64,000 nt of DNA from Saccopteryx bilineata (GCF_036850765.1 NC_089495.1:208990347-209054346), one strand, 5' to 3'. Shown: positions 43,898 to 54,835, numbered from the stretch's first letter. Notes: generated by a model not told the origin, from the sequence alone. A program made the numbers and translations.

Positions 43898-44074
43898 AGC
43901 CGATGAGACATCATCTCCGGTCTTCGGCTGGAAATTACCAGGAAAGAAATGCTCTTTTGTTGGATTTCCAACTTGGTCAAATCAACCTGGCGCGCTCAAC
44001 GCCAGAGGGTCAAACACGCTTCAATAGTCAGCCACCCTCCTGGAAAGCAAAAGGGAAAAAAGGAAAGAGTGAAT

Positions 44075-44205
44075 CCTGGCAAAGTGATTTGAGCACCTGG
44101 ATCCAGCCGTGCCTGAAGCCGAACATCCCTGGACCCTCTCGGTTACCTGTGAGCCTCATGTTTTCTTTTTTGCTCGACTCAGGTTTAGTTGGATCTTTGC
44201 CGCTG
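44075..44205 (+). mobile_element. Old interspersed repeat, copy 1 of a pair
   Basis: The text TTGAGCACCTGGATCCAGCCGTGCCTGAAGCCG (quoted in parts), then GGTTACCTGTGAGCC and TTTTGCTCGACTCAGGTTTAGTTGG, is shared in order with 54715-54800. It fits a common mammalian LTR or L1 3' end, whose name I cannot fix. Confidence 0.6.
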
Positions 44206-44679
44206 GCCGAGGAAAGAGTCCTAAACACCTACTTTCACGTGCAGAGTCAGTCTGCCCTGGCCAGACATCCGACGATTGTTTGCAGAGCACGTCCTCTGTT
44301 CCAGGTGCTGTTGCATGCATGGAGATGCAGCATGCCCCTCCCGGAGCATGCCGGTTTTAATGGTCACACAAACGCCCAACATGCCGTGGCTGGGTGGCGC
44401 TGCTGGGTCTGAGAGGAAGTTCATGAGGCTGCACTCCGATTCCCAAACAGCCAGGGCCTCACAGGCATCCGCCCCTCCCTCCCGGGGCCATGCCCACAGC
44501 CGTGCGGCTTGTGGGAGAAAACCCCACTGCGTCTCCTCTGCTGCCCCCCCAGCCTGGGTCGGCCCATTCCCCAGCGTTTCCTGCAAGGAGAACAAACTGA
44601 AACCATCCCATTACAATAATACGTCAGCGCCAGTCCCGACCCCCAGAAGCGACTGACCGACGAGTCCCACCTGTTCCCG
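44206..44679. other. Unique sequence, no gene recognised
   Basis: A phrase at 44283-44310 (GTTCCAGGTGCTG) resembles a common old repeat, but too little remains to call. No exon. Confidence 0.4.
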
Positions 44680-45115
44680 AGATTTACATTCCACGGTGGA
44701 AGTCAATAAAAACTAATTAAATGTTTACTTCATTGCCTTGGTGATAACCCTCACATGCCACCAGTTGTCAAACTGAATCGGCACGCAGGCGCGGCCTCCC
44801 CCGGGGTCAGGGCTAATTCCTGCCAGCACAAAGCACATCCCTGCCTCTGCTCACGCCTGGGCCCGCGGGGCTCCGTCCGTGCACAAGCGGGCACGCGGTG
44901 CCCCTCGGAGGAGGTGCGGCGGCCGGGACCTGGGGGCACGGAGCCAGGGACCAGGGACACGGCCACCGTTCACAGTAATGAGCGTGAAGCACCCAATTCC
45001 CCAGCGCCGGTTTAGAACGGGCTTTGTCAGATCAGGCTGTGATGTGACGTTAAGTAAGGCGGCGTTAAGCAACCCCAGCTTCAGCCTCGTTAAATAATCT
45101 CCTTAACTATCACCC
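44680..45115. other. Two AT-rich patches around a CpG-rich core, regulatory candidate
   Basis: The patch 44698-44745 (AATAAAAACTAATTAAATG) and the patch 45020-45110 (GTTAAATAATCTCCTTAAC) flank a CpG-dense 200-bp core (44780-44950, with GGTGCGGCGGCCGGG). No exon, TATA box or repeat was recognised. The arrangement could be an enhancer or small CpG island; inference only. Confidence 0.27.
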
Positions 45116-45604
45116 TGGGACGCGGGCATCGTTAAACCAGGGCCGTCTGTCACGGCCCTATGATGTCATTGTCACAGAAGGTCCCATGCGCAGGAGGAGC
45201 GGATCAGTAAACCAGGTACTCTGTGCACCGTGCCGCCAAACGGGTATAGAACCGAAGGTGGACAGGTCCGGGAAGTTCCTCGGGAGACAGAGGACGCACA
45301 TCCCTTCCGGGTGGTCCACCAGAAAAGGGGGGGGAGAACGTCCTAGCCCCCCCCCCCACCTGGGGCCGCGCTGCTCCGCGCCTGGCTGGCGGCCCAGCCA
45401 TGTGCTCTCCTCCTGTGTTGTTGAGAAACAAGAAGGCAGCCGGTAAACATGACTCAGTGCGTTTCCTGGTCGACCTCCCCACCCCCGCCCCCGCCCCCAC
45501 CCCCGCCCCCACCCCCGCGGGAGCAGGAATCTGGAGACAAACACGGAGGATTGGACGTCTAAAGCTACAACGCTGAGATTTGCACTTGCCTCTTGGCATC
45601 CTGT
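45116..45604. other. GC-rich sequence with CCCCGC microsatellite
   Basis: A poly-C run lies at about 45346-45358 and a (CCCCGC/CCCCAC)n run at 45476-45518, which on the minus strand forms G-rich, quadruplex-capable sequence. No exon. Confidence 0.6.
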
Positions 45605-46095
45605 CCTCAGCAGAATAATGCCCCCCCCACTAAAAAAAAAAAGAGGTCCACCCAAAGCCCTGAGCTCCCAAACCTGGGGCTACGTGGGGTTGCACACGGC
45701 AAAGGGGAGTCTGGTTACAGACGGAGTGAAGATCACTCGTCGGCTGATTTTAAGACGGGGACGTTACCCTGGAAGATGCAGGGGTCCCCTCTCCCCACCC
45801 CGCAATCACAGTTATCCTTCTAAGTGGGGAAGGGGCGGTCAGAGTCAGGGCCGTCCTTCAGACCTGGCACCATGGAAGCAGGAACAGGGGTGCAAGGTGA
45901 GGCTCAGCCTGGCCCAGCCGGCCTCGGAGACGGAGGGCGGGGCCACGTGCCGAGCAACGCGGAGGCCCCCGGAAGCCGGGAACGCCCAGAGACCAGAGCC
46001 CCACGTGGCACCTCCAACAGGGAGGCAGCCCTCCGACGCCTGGTTTGAGCCGGTGAGACCGGGCCCCAGTTCTCACCCGCACGAGGGCACGGCCA
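45605..46095 (+). mobile_element. MLT1-type (MaLR) LTR relic
   Basis: In order it matches the MLT1 LTR plan: CAGAATAATGCCCCCC, GAGGTCCACCCAAAG, CACGGCAAAGGG, TTTTAAGACGGGG, TTACCCTGGAAGATG, GAAGCAGGAACAGGG, GCCACGTGCCGAGCAACGCGG, GAAGCCGGGAACG, CCAACAGGGAGGCAGCCCTC and TTTGAGCCGGTGAGACC. It carries many CpGs for such an old element. No internal MaLR gene is attached. Confidence 0.75.
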
Positions 46096-46592
46096 CAGCT
46101 TCTGAAGCTGACCTTGCTGTGGCTACGTGTTGTGGATCATGTCTGGGCAGGTGGCAGGTGCACTCACAGAGGTGGCTTCTCGCCGAGGGAGACTCCCTCC
46201 ATCCGTGACCAGCTCCTTGCATGGCTGGAGGGACCCAGCCGCTTCAACACCAACGTGTCATCGTGAAAGGAGAGAGAGAGAGATTCAGGAAAGAGAAGCC
46301 GGCTGACGGACACGTGGCTCGTGTCACGGGAACCCAGGAACCAGGAGGAGAGGCCAGCACGCCCTGGTCTCCTGCTTGTCCCCGGCTGGTCTCACCGATC
46401 AACCCCTGCCGCTCACCCACCTGCATTGTGAGCAAAGACCCCTTGACTGTGAAGCTAAGGAAATGGCTACTTAGCTGGTTAAAGACGAACTCAGACCTCT
46501 ACCTGTGAGGGAAGCAGCAGAGTCTGAACCCCGCGGAACTTGGGTTCCCCACGCCACACCCTGCCTGACCCCGTGCAATGCCCAGTGCTCCG
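46096..46592. other. Unique sequence, no gene recognised
   Basis: No repeat or exon was recognised between the LTR relic and the 52-bp array. Confidence 0.45.
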
Positions 46593-47662
46593 CGGACTGC
46601 CAACGGATCTCCAAGAGAGGTCATGGAGAGACTGGACCTCTGTGTGGACTGCCAGTGGATCTCCACGAGAGGTCATCGAGAGACTGGACCTCTGTGTGGA
46701 CTGCCAGTGGATCTCCACGAGAGGTCATCGAGAGACTGGACCTCTGTGTGGACTGCCAGTGGATCTCCACGAGAGGTCATGGAGAGACTGGACCTCTGTG
46801 TGGACTGCCAGTGGATCTCCAGGAGAGGTCATTGAGAGAATGGACCTCTGTGTGGACTTCCAGTGGATCTCCAGGAGAGGTCATGGAGAGACTGGACCTC
46901 TGTGTGGACTGTCAACGGATCTCCACGAGAGGCCATCGAGAGACTGGACCTCTGTGTGGACTGCCAGTGGATCTCCACGAGAGGTCATCGAGAGACTGGA
47001 CCTCTGTGTGGACTGCCAGTGGATCTCCAGGAGAGGTCATTGAGAGAATGGACCTCTGTGTGGACTGCCAGCAGATCTCCAGGAGAGGTCATGGAGAGAC
47101 TGGACCTCTGTGTGGACTGCCAGCGGATCTCCACGAGAGGTCATCGAGAGACTGGACCTCTGTGTGGACTGCCAGTGGATCTCCACGAGAGGTCATCAAG
47201 AGACTGGACCTCTGTGTGGACTGCCAGCGGATCTCCACGAGAGGTCATCGAGAGACTGGACCTCTGTGTGGACTGCCAGTGGATCTCCAGGAGAGGTCAT
47301 CAAGAGACTGGACCTCTGTGTGGACTGCCAACGGATCTCCAGGAGAGGTCATGGAGAGACTGGACCTCTGTGTGGACTGCCAGTGGATCTCCACGAGAGG
47401 CCATCGAGAGACTGGACCTCTGTGTGGACTGCCAGTGGATCTCCAGGAGAGGTCATCAAGAGACTGGACCTCTGTGTGGACTGCCAACGGATCTCCAGGA
47501 GAGGTCATGGAGAGACTGGACCTCTGTGTGGACTGCCAGTGGATCTCCACGAGAGGCCATCGAGAGACTGGACCCCTGTGTGGAATCGAGAGACTGGACC
47601 TCTGTGTGGACTGCCAGCAGATCTCCACGAGAGGCCATCGAGAGACTGGACCTCTGTGTGGG
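46593..47662. repeat. 52-bp minisatellite, about 21 copies
   Basis: The unit runs GAGACTGGACCTCTGTGTGG, ACTGCCAGTGGATCTCCACG and AGAGGTCATCGA. Variation is by substitution (CAC/CAG-GAGAGG, GTC/GCC-AT, AGTGG/AACGG/AGCAG). One unit near 47570-47590 has lost about half its length. A block of three monomers (156 bp) around 47274-47429 is repeated almost exactly at 47430-47585, showing a recent three-unit duplication. Since 52 is not a multiple of 3, frames rotate between copies; the 404-codon frame at 46505 is an artefact of the stop-free unit. Confidence 0.97.
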
Positions 47663-50520
47663 AACATCCACCGGCAACTCGAGGCTTGGTTCCCACATTG
47701 TCCCTGTTCCGGGGTCTGACCAAAAGGGAGTTTGAATCTGCATCAAAAGTCAGCAAACAGAAGGACAGACAGGAGGCCACCTGGTCACTTTGCTGGACGC
47801 GTGCTTGTGAAGGGTTAGTAACCCTGTAAGGCTGGGCATGGGGGGATGCTCGGCTGCTAAGGCGACCTCTAGCACGCACACAGAAGGGCAGTTGTCCGCT
47901 GGTGGTCAGTGGCCCGCAGACACCAGCTCCTTGGGAGCTGGGGCCAAGCCTCATGCGTCCATGTGCGTGCACTCCAGGCAGCAGTTGTATGTATGTGTGA
48001 AAACGCCTCTCCTGCCACGGCAACTGATCATCCCATCACAGGTGTGGACAATGAAGGTGACCTTTCTGGGATGCTGGGGACGTGCTGGGCCTGCCCCGCC
48101 CGAGGTGGCGGCCTCTAGCGGCATGCACGTGGCCAGAGTGACCCGGGAACCCCATAGTCAATCTTAGTTCATTTCAACTCATTTCAACGTCAACGCCCAC
48201 ATCTGGCCAGGGGCTCTTGTGTTGGAACTGAAGGGGACACGTGGGGAGTTCAAACGCGTCGGTGACCCTCCAGTGGCCGGTGGCCTTGGGACAGTCAGCT
48301 CTGTGGACGGACGCATCCCAACCACCAGGTTCTAGGCGCATAATCCTTCTGTGAAAAGCCATGCTCACTCACTCATCCATCATCCTGTCATTTAAAAAAA
48401 AAAAAAAAAAGCCCTTCATCTGCATGTCTTGTATCTATTTCCTCGGTTACTGTACCTGTCACTCGACATCACACGTGGTCCCTCCGCTGAAATGCAAGCC
48501 CTGGGGTGGCCTGCGTGTGGAATGTCTTGATTGCAGACGCACAGTTAACACAAGAGCTGATGAGAGCCACCCGTATCTTTGCAAAAATGCCCTGGAACCT
48601 CAGGCAGGCAGACAGACAGACGTCTCGTGGAGTGGGGACAGTCCTGGGTGTTCTGCCCACATCCTTCCGGGGGTGGGGGTGGGGGCTTTATCTCATGTCT
48701 CCGTAGTGGACCCCAGTGAAGAAAGGGGCCCCAGAGCCACGGTCACTGGGCCTGACAAAGACCAGCCGACACTCATGTCTTCCAACCTGTCCTCGGGCAG
48801 TCACCCGGGTCTCCTGAGGCATCAGCCGGTCGTCCAGATTGAGTGACATTTTCAACCGAGGAAAACGAGGTTAATGGGTTTCCTCCCCAGCTTCATGTTT
48901 TGATCCTCCTACCCAGAAGGGGTACATTTGACGAGTGTTATTTAGGGTGCTGTCTGACGGGGCTTCCGGGGAGGATAACAGGCCCAGGGTCCTCCACCCC
49001 AGCTTCAGGACTGCCTTCCATCACCGCCAACAGGAAAGTGTTGCCCCCTTTGGCCCCCGCCAAGCGCCCGGATTCCGGTCCACACACTGGCTATGAAGTT
49101 ATCTCCTGGACGGCCCGGGACTGAGGTCCTGTGGAAAGCAATCGTTCAGAGCAACCCCCTCCCCGCACAAGGGGTGTGAACAGGGCTTAAGTATCTGCTC
49201 AGCTGCAACTGGGCTGCTCTAAAGTCAGGTAGAGGGCGGGGGACAAACACTGAGGTGGTTACCCGCGCTCCCTGGGGATTTCCGGAGACCGTCCTCAGTG
49301 CAGGGGGCGGCGGGGAAGGGAGACCGCCCCCTGTGAATTGCTGGCGGGAGTAAGTCAACACGGGTCCTTCTGGAGGAGAGACAAACAGAAGCCAAATGCA
49401 GCGCTCTCCCCAGACGCCTACACTTCAGGACCGAGAGCTCAACGGGCGTTCCTCGGCACACTGCAACCAAACCGTGAAGGCAGAGGGCGGGGCCGCAAAC
49501 CAAGGCGTGCGGCCAACCTCTGGAGGGCGGAGCAGCAGGGGACAACGGAGTCCTGAGCCATGGATCCTCCACCTAGAAGCTCTTCCCCTCGTAGCGGCAG
49601 CGGATGGTGTTTGGGTGCCTGAGTCGCATTCTTCACTCACTCAGGAAGTATTGTGAGCGCCCCTGGGCTCCAGGTGGACTCGGACCTCGCCGAGGTCCAT
49701 GCCATGGTCTGGCAGGGGCGTGGCCGATGAGACGGACAGGGCTACACAGAGGAAGCGGAGGAGAAAACAGTCCCAGCCTCGAACCCGAGGCCAGCCCTCT
49801 GCAGCCTCTTGATGAGACTGGAGACGGTGGTCTGGTCTGCGACACAGAAGGGAAGGGCGTTGCGTCTCCTGCGCCTGGGGTTTCTGAGATGCGAGCTGCT
49901 CTAGTTTCTCCCCACGTCCGGAGATGAAGCCAAGGCCTTTGTTTATCCTCAGGGTCTCAACGCTTTCGCCAACCATCAGCGCAAGTCAATTTCTGCCTCC
50001 TTTCTGCTTCCCCGCAAACTGCCGCCCTGGACGTTCCCCTGGTGTCCGGGAGTGCACTCGGCCTTCCCCCCCTTGCTGGCCGGCCACAGAAGGGTTATGT
50101 CACTGCTGGTGGACCCTCTTATCCCCCTGCCCCCAGGGGCTGCTCCCTCCAAACCCAGCCGCCCTGGAGGCCCAGCTGCAGACAGCGCCCCTTAGTGGCT
50201 GAGAGCCGCAGCTGCACCCCATGCCAGGTCTTTCGGCCACTTCTGTGATCCGTGGGCAAGAAGTCACCTTCTCATTGTGTCCCTGGAGCTCTCTGCAGCC
50301 AAGAGCTGTGTCGGAACCTGTGTTCAGCTGAGGGAAGGTGACTCTCCCAAAGCGTGTGCCTGTCACTGTCAAGATGTCTGTGGTCCGGGAGGGACGGCTG
50401 CTTCCCTCCCGGGTGGGGGCTGTCCCGTCACCTTTGGTTTCCACGGGAGATTAGGAAGTTATTCTCATTCCAGTCACTGCTGCCCACTGGGGACGACACC
50501 CTGACATGGGTGCCGTTCAC
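47663..50520. other. Unique GC-rich sequence, no gene recognised
   Basis: A-run at about 48392-48409 and GGGGGTGGGGGTGGGGG at 48668-48686. No exon, RNA gene or clear repeat was recognised in 2.9 kb. Frames up to 170 codons overlap on both strands without domains. Confidence 0.5.
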
Positions 50521-50725
50521 CAGGGTTTCCCACTCGGGGGCCGGTGAGCCTTTATAGGGGGGTCTGTCCCTGTGCACAGCCCCTCCTGGTCTCTTCCCAC
50601 GAGATGCCAGTAGCATCCTCCCTCCCACCCCTGCCCTGGCCCTGGTTGTGACATTGCATCAACAAAGATGCCTCCAGATGTTGTCCAGTGCCCCCTGGGG
50701 CAAACTCGCCTGCCTTAACCCGTGT
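50521..50725 (-). mobile_element. MER20-like hAT-Charlie relic
   Basis: It reads the complement of the MER20 plan: CAGGGTTTCCCACTC, GTGCACAGCCCC, CACGAGATGCCAGTAGCATCC, GGTTGTGACATTG, AGATGCCTCCAGATGTTGTCC and CCCCCTGGGGCAAACTCGCC. This is clearer than the plus-strand copy at 7517-7714. Family name from memory. Confidence 0.75.
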
Positions 50726-50774
50726 CAGATTCTCCACGCCTCACCTTCCACCTGCATGGGAGTCATCGTTCTGT

Positions 50775-50885
50775 CTTTAGGAAACAGGAGGCTGAGCCCA
50801 GAGAGGTCACTTCACTCACTCTGGTTCACACAGCCCGTCAGCCCGGGAGCCAGGAAGGAACCCACATGTCAGTCTCCCTGGAATT
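50775..50885 (-). mobile_element. MIR SINE relic
   Basis: Complementary MIR text: GGAAACAGGAGGCTGAGCCCAGAGAGGTCAC (in parts), GGTTCACACAGCCCGTCAG, GGAGCCAGGAAGGAACCCACATGTCAGTC. The order matches the antisense MIR core and B-box. Confidence 0.75.
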
Positions 50886-51625
50886 CTCCAGAATGGCAGC
50901 TACCTCCCTCCAACCCTGTGGACCGCACTGGTATTGGCTCTCAATGTCTCCACTGCAGGAACGGGGATTGGTCACACCTGGTCTGAATGTGCCAAAGTCT
51001 ACGTGGGAAGGTGTCCATCCAGTGCTGGGCATGGCTCTGGCTCCGTGGGCTCAGGTTACCACGTGGGCTAAGGAGCACACAGTGTCTGGTGAGTGGGGTT
51101 GGAGCTTGGTGCCCGCTGTACACCCAAAACCTTCTCCTCTCCTCATCAGACTCTTCGAGGTTCTCGGTGTGAGGCGAGGGAATACATCGACTCCCCATCA
51201 GTGAGGCCCTCGTTCCTCCTTCGTGCTGAGGCCGGTGTTAGCAGCCCCTGGACTAGGGTGAAGCTGGCCAGCACCTAACAGTACTAACCCTGTCAGGGGA
51301 TGACCGTGAACTTGCACAGCCCACAAGAGAGGGCTGTCTCGTATTTGCACCCTGGGCCCCTCCCCGGCCTCTCCTGGTACTAGTCCTGATTCTTGGTCTT
51401 GTACTCGTGACCCTGAGATTCATACTTATTCAAGTTGCCAGCCTTTCTGGAGTCAGCTTCTAATATCTCCCAGCTGCCGCCTCCCTCCCCCCCAGTCCTT
51501 TACAGGTGTGTTCAGAGCAGGGTATGGAACCCCAGGGCAACCCTTCCAAGGGTAGAGGCTCACCATTTAAGAGGCCTTCTCAACGGAGGCTGGGCCTGGA
51601 GTGGGCGGTCAAACTCAGGCCAGCT
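50886..51625. other. Unique sequence, no gene recognised
   Basis: No repeat or exon was recognised before the decamer array. Confidence 0.45.
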
Positions 51626-52170
51626 CAGGCTAACCCAGGTCAACCCAGGTCAACCCAGGCTAACCCAGCTCAACCTCGCCTAACCCAAGTCAACCCAGGT
51701 CAACCCAGGTCAACCCAGATCAACCCAGGTCAACCCAGGCTAACCCAAGTCAACCCAGGTCAATCCAGGTCAACCCAGGTCAACCCAGGCTAACCCAACT
51801 CAACCTCACCTAACCCAAGTCAACCCAGCTCAACCCAGCTCAACCCAGGTCAACCCAGGCTAACCCAACTCAACCTCGCCTAACTCACATCAACCCAGGT
51901 CAATCCAGGTCAACCCAGGTCAACCCAGGCTAACCCAGCTCAACCTAGCCTAACTCATGTCAACCCAGGTCAACCCAGGTCAACCCAGGCTAACCCAACT
52001 CAACCTCGCCTAACTCACGTCAACCCAGGTCAATCCAGGTCAACCCAGGTCAACCCAGGCTAACCCAAGCCAACCTAGCCTAACCCATGTCAACCCAGCT
52101 CAGCCAGGTCAAGCCAGGCTAACCCAAGTCAACCCAGCTCAACCCAGACCAACCCAGGTCAACCCAGGTC
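51626..52170. repeat. 10-bp tandem array with AGGTCA (DR4) and G-tract pattern
   Basis: About 54 decamers of consensus CAACCCAGGT, in constant 10-bp phase from 51631 to about 52100, then one base slips. Joining units makes AGGTCA half-sites separated by ACCC or ATCC. I count 19 exact AGGTCA hexamers, of which 9 adjoining pairs form AGGTCA-N4-AGGTCA (DR4, the thyroid-hormone/LXR receptor spacing). On the minus strand each decamer gives GGG with a 7-nt loop (TTGACCT), matching the canonical G3-N1-7 quadruplex rule over long runs. Variant decamers (TAACCCAACT, CAACCTCGCC, TAACTCACGT) recur in blocks, forming a higher-order repeat of about 70-80 bp. Whether receptors bind is inference. Confidence 0.96.
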
Positions 52171-52224
52171 CCTGAGTTTTATGACAGAGGAAGCTGAGGC
52201 TTCTGCCCAGTGCCTTCCCGTCCA

Positions 52225-52480
52225 AGGGTCTTTGAATCCCTGTTCGGGAAAGCCTCATCTCCCCCCCAATTAAATGCCTCCCATTAAAGGGTCTGACAGG
52301 GATCAGCCTCTGGTAGCTGCCAAAACAAAGGCCCTGCCAGGCACGGCGCCCTCGGCTCGCTTGTTTGACAGCAAGTTGTGCCTCCAAATCAGTACGCTGC
52401 CAGCCGCTTGACATGACTTTGAAGCACTGCTTTATTTCAGTAATTACAAGGCTTCCTGGCCTCTGACAAACAAATGGGAC
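52225..52480. other. Candidate conserved non-coding element
   Basis: Repeat-free sequence with CCCAATTAAATGCC, CATTAAAGGGTC, CTTGTTTGACAGC, CTTTGAAGC (TCF-like) and CAGTAATTACAAGG. It lies directly beside the decamer array. Enhancer-like by motif content only. Confidence 0.35.
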
Positions 52481-52721
52481 GCCTTCCGCACACGGGCAGG
52501 GCCGGTATCAGAGGGGGGCCTCGCCCTCCTGCCCAGTCCTGTTCTCCCTAATTTCTGTTTACACGGAGCCACGGGAGACCCAGAGGTTGGCAGACGCGCT
52601 CCTCGCCGCCCTCCCTGTCAGTCTCGGTGAGGTTTTACATTATTGGATGTGAGTGCGGGGTGAATTATTCAGGTTTCCTATTTCGAGGAGTGGAGGGGGG
52701 TGCCTATGAAGAGCACAGAAA

Positions 52722-52761
<40 letters not shown>

Positions 52762-53585
52762 CATTCCAGGAAAACACACATCCCCACTTCTACTTCCTGT
52801 AAGGAATATTCTGCAAACCTTCTGTGCATGGTGAGCAAGGAGTGACCGGTGGGCAGGATCCCTGCGTGCCGCAAGCTCGTGGGGAGAGACTTCCCCCTTC
52901 TCTGAGCGTCCTCTGGAAGAGGCAGTGACAGGGACAACACCCAGCCCCCGAGCTGTGGGGCAAGTATCGACAAAGCGTACAGGAAAGACTCATGTGCTGC
53001 CCGGGGTCAGACGGGATGAGACCCTGTTCGTTCAGCCACACACGGATGGGCACCGACAAGCTTGCCGTCTGGGAAACGGACGTGCAAGGTTGTGCAAGAC
53101 CGGAGAGGGTGTCCGGCCTCACAAAAGTCATCAGTGGCCCAACGCTGGAGCACCCACAGCCACCGCCCACAGCAAGCTCGGGAGGTGACACGGGGCGACT
53201 CCCACCTGAGAACTGTAGTCACCAACCTGCCTCGGTCTCACCCCTGCTACGTCGGGTCGCCCGCTGATCCTGTGTCTCGGTTTCCTCATCAGCCCGTGAG
53301 AGGTGACCTCCTAGGTTGGCGGCCGTCTCCTTGGCGACCAGGTTGGGTGGGCATTGAGCGCCCCTACAAGCACTGTCACAGAGGGACATGATTTTGTGTC
53401 ACCTCTTTCCCTTCCTCCCGGATTTATCGGCTGGCCAATCAGCAAGTCAGTGACTTCCTTCCTGTTTCGGTCACCCGCAGGGGTCTGGTCAATCCGCCAC
53501 GCGCCCGCCCGCCCGCCATAGTTGTGTGAAACCTCCCGGCCTGGCAAACCCAACTCTGGTCTCCAAGCTCGGCTGGCTTCGGGGG
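52481..53585. other. Unique sequence with (GT)n
   Basis: A (GT)n microsatellite lies at 52723-52759. A short MIR-like phrase (TCTCGGTTTCCTCATCAG) is seen at about 53274-53292. No exon was recognised. Confidence 0.5.
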
Positions 53586-53855
53586 GGGGGGGTCTAATTA
53601 CTGCACCTCCACGTCATATTAATATGTAATTTCACTTAGAGCAGCACCAATAGCTCACACGTCCCAGGCAGTCTGTCACACGTACCTGTGAACAGATTGG
53701 AAGTCTACCGCAGTGTGCTGGCTAAACACTAACCCGGTGTCCGCCCATGTCCTGGACCCACGCCGAGCTCTTTAGATTCGGGCCGGATTTTTGGTAATGC
53801 ATATGAATTTATGCCCCAAGGGGTGACCTCCCCACCTAGTGCCTCCGCCACCCTC
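53586..53855. other. AT-rich island, candidate conserved non-coding element
   Basis: After a poly-G run (53580-53592) come GTCTAATTACTGC, CATATTAATATGTAATTTC, CACCAATAGC and GGTAATGCATATGAATTTATG. Repeat-free and non-coding. Homeodomain- and POU-like words are dense. Confidence 0.33.
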
Positions 53856-54690
53856 ACCCCCTGAAATTCCATTTAGTTCTAGTTTCCCCGCCCCACTCGG
53901 CGAGGTCAGAGCTGCACTCTGTGAAGGTGAAGGTGAAGTGGCGCGGGTGTCATTTTCATTTTGATTTAGAAGCGTCGCCTCTGTGCGGTGTGGCTTCTGC
54001 AGGTCCCTGTTTGGTGACCTGAACTGGGAGCACTTTCTGCTCTGCACAGGGCAAGCCAAGGGAGGGAGGGCTTCCCGGGGACAGAAGGGCCCTCCAGAGG
54101 TCTGGGGGTCCTGAGACGGTTCCTTGGTGCAGCCAGTCTGAATAACTAAAGTGGTTCCAGCCAGAGACGCAAGCTGCTTGTTTAGAGACTTTTATTTTTC
54201 TCTTCGGGCTCTACCTTTACAGAGTAATCGGGAAAGCTAGAGAGACGGACGTGCACACTCACAGGCCACGTCCGGGCTGTGAGGGGGAGACCCCGACCCA
54301 GGCCTGAGAGTGAGGCTCCTCCGCTCACTTGTTCCGTGGACGTCTGTGGTGTCTGCCCTCCCAGCGTCCCCGAGGACGCTTCTCCCTCATCAGTGAGGTT
54401 CAGGTTGAGCGGCTCCACCCTGGCTTTCCGGGTGGTCGTGTGACCCAGAGCTGGCCAATCAGAGAGCGGGGAGTCGTTCAGGACAGGTGACTAGCTCAGC
54501 CGGCTACAGTAACCTGGAGACCAGGTTGGTCCGAGGAGGCTCATTTCAGGACGTTGGCTGAGATGCCTGACTAGGTGGGTTCTCCTTGCTGCTGGGTCAC
54601 TGAGAAGGTCGGGCCCCAGCGTCAAGGTGCGAGTGGCTGTCTTGCTACTAGGAAGAGACGGCCTTGTTCAGAATGAAGCTAATGTGTGCA
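53856..54690. other. Unique sequence, no gene recognised
   Basis: No repeat or exon was recognised. Confidence 0.45.
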
Positions 54691-54694
54691 GCAC

Positions 54695-54835
54695 AGAGAG
54701 GGACAGAGGCCAGAGGTCAAGAGAAATCTCTTGAGTGCCTAGATCCAGCCATACCTGAAGTCAACCTATATCTTGGCTCTTGGGTTACCTGAGCCAATAT
54801 ATATATTATTTATTTTTTATTATTTTTTTTAGAAC
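54695..54835 (+). mobile_element. Old interspersed repeat, copy 2 of a pair
   Basis: Shares GAGTGCCTAGATCCAGCC, CCTGAAGTCAACCTA and GGTTACCTGAGCC with 44075-44205 in the same order and orientation, then runs into an A/T-rich tract. Same unresolved family. Confidence 0.6.

Noticed and set aside
46505..47719. 404-codon plus-strand frame of rotating repeats
   Set aside because: Made by a stop-free 52-bp unit whose frame rotates with each copy; the three alternative frames read the same peptides in other order.
51631..52165. Interstitial telomere repeat
   Set aside because: TAACCC occurs, but the period is 10 and not 6, and most units read CAACCC. It is a separate minisatellite.
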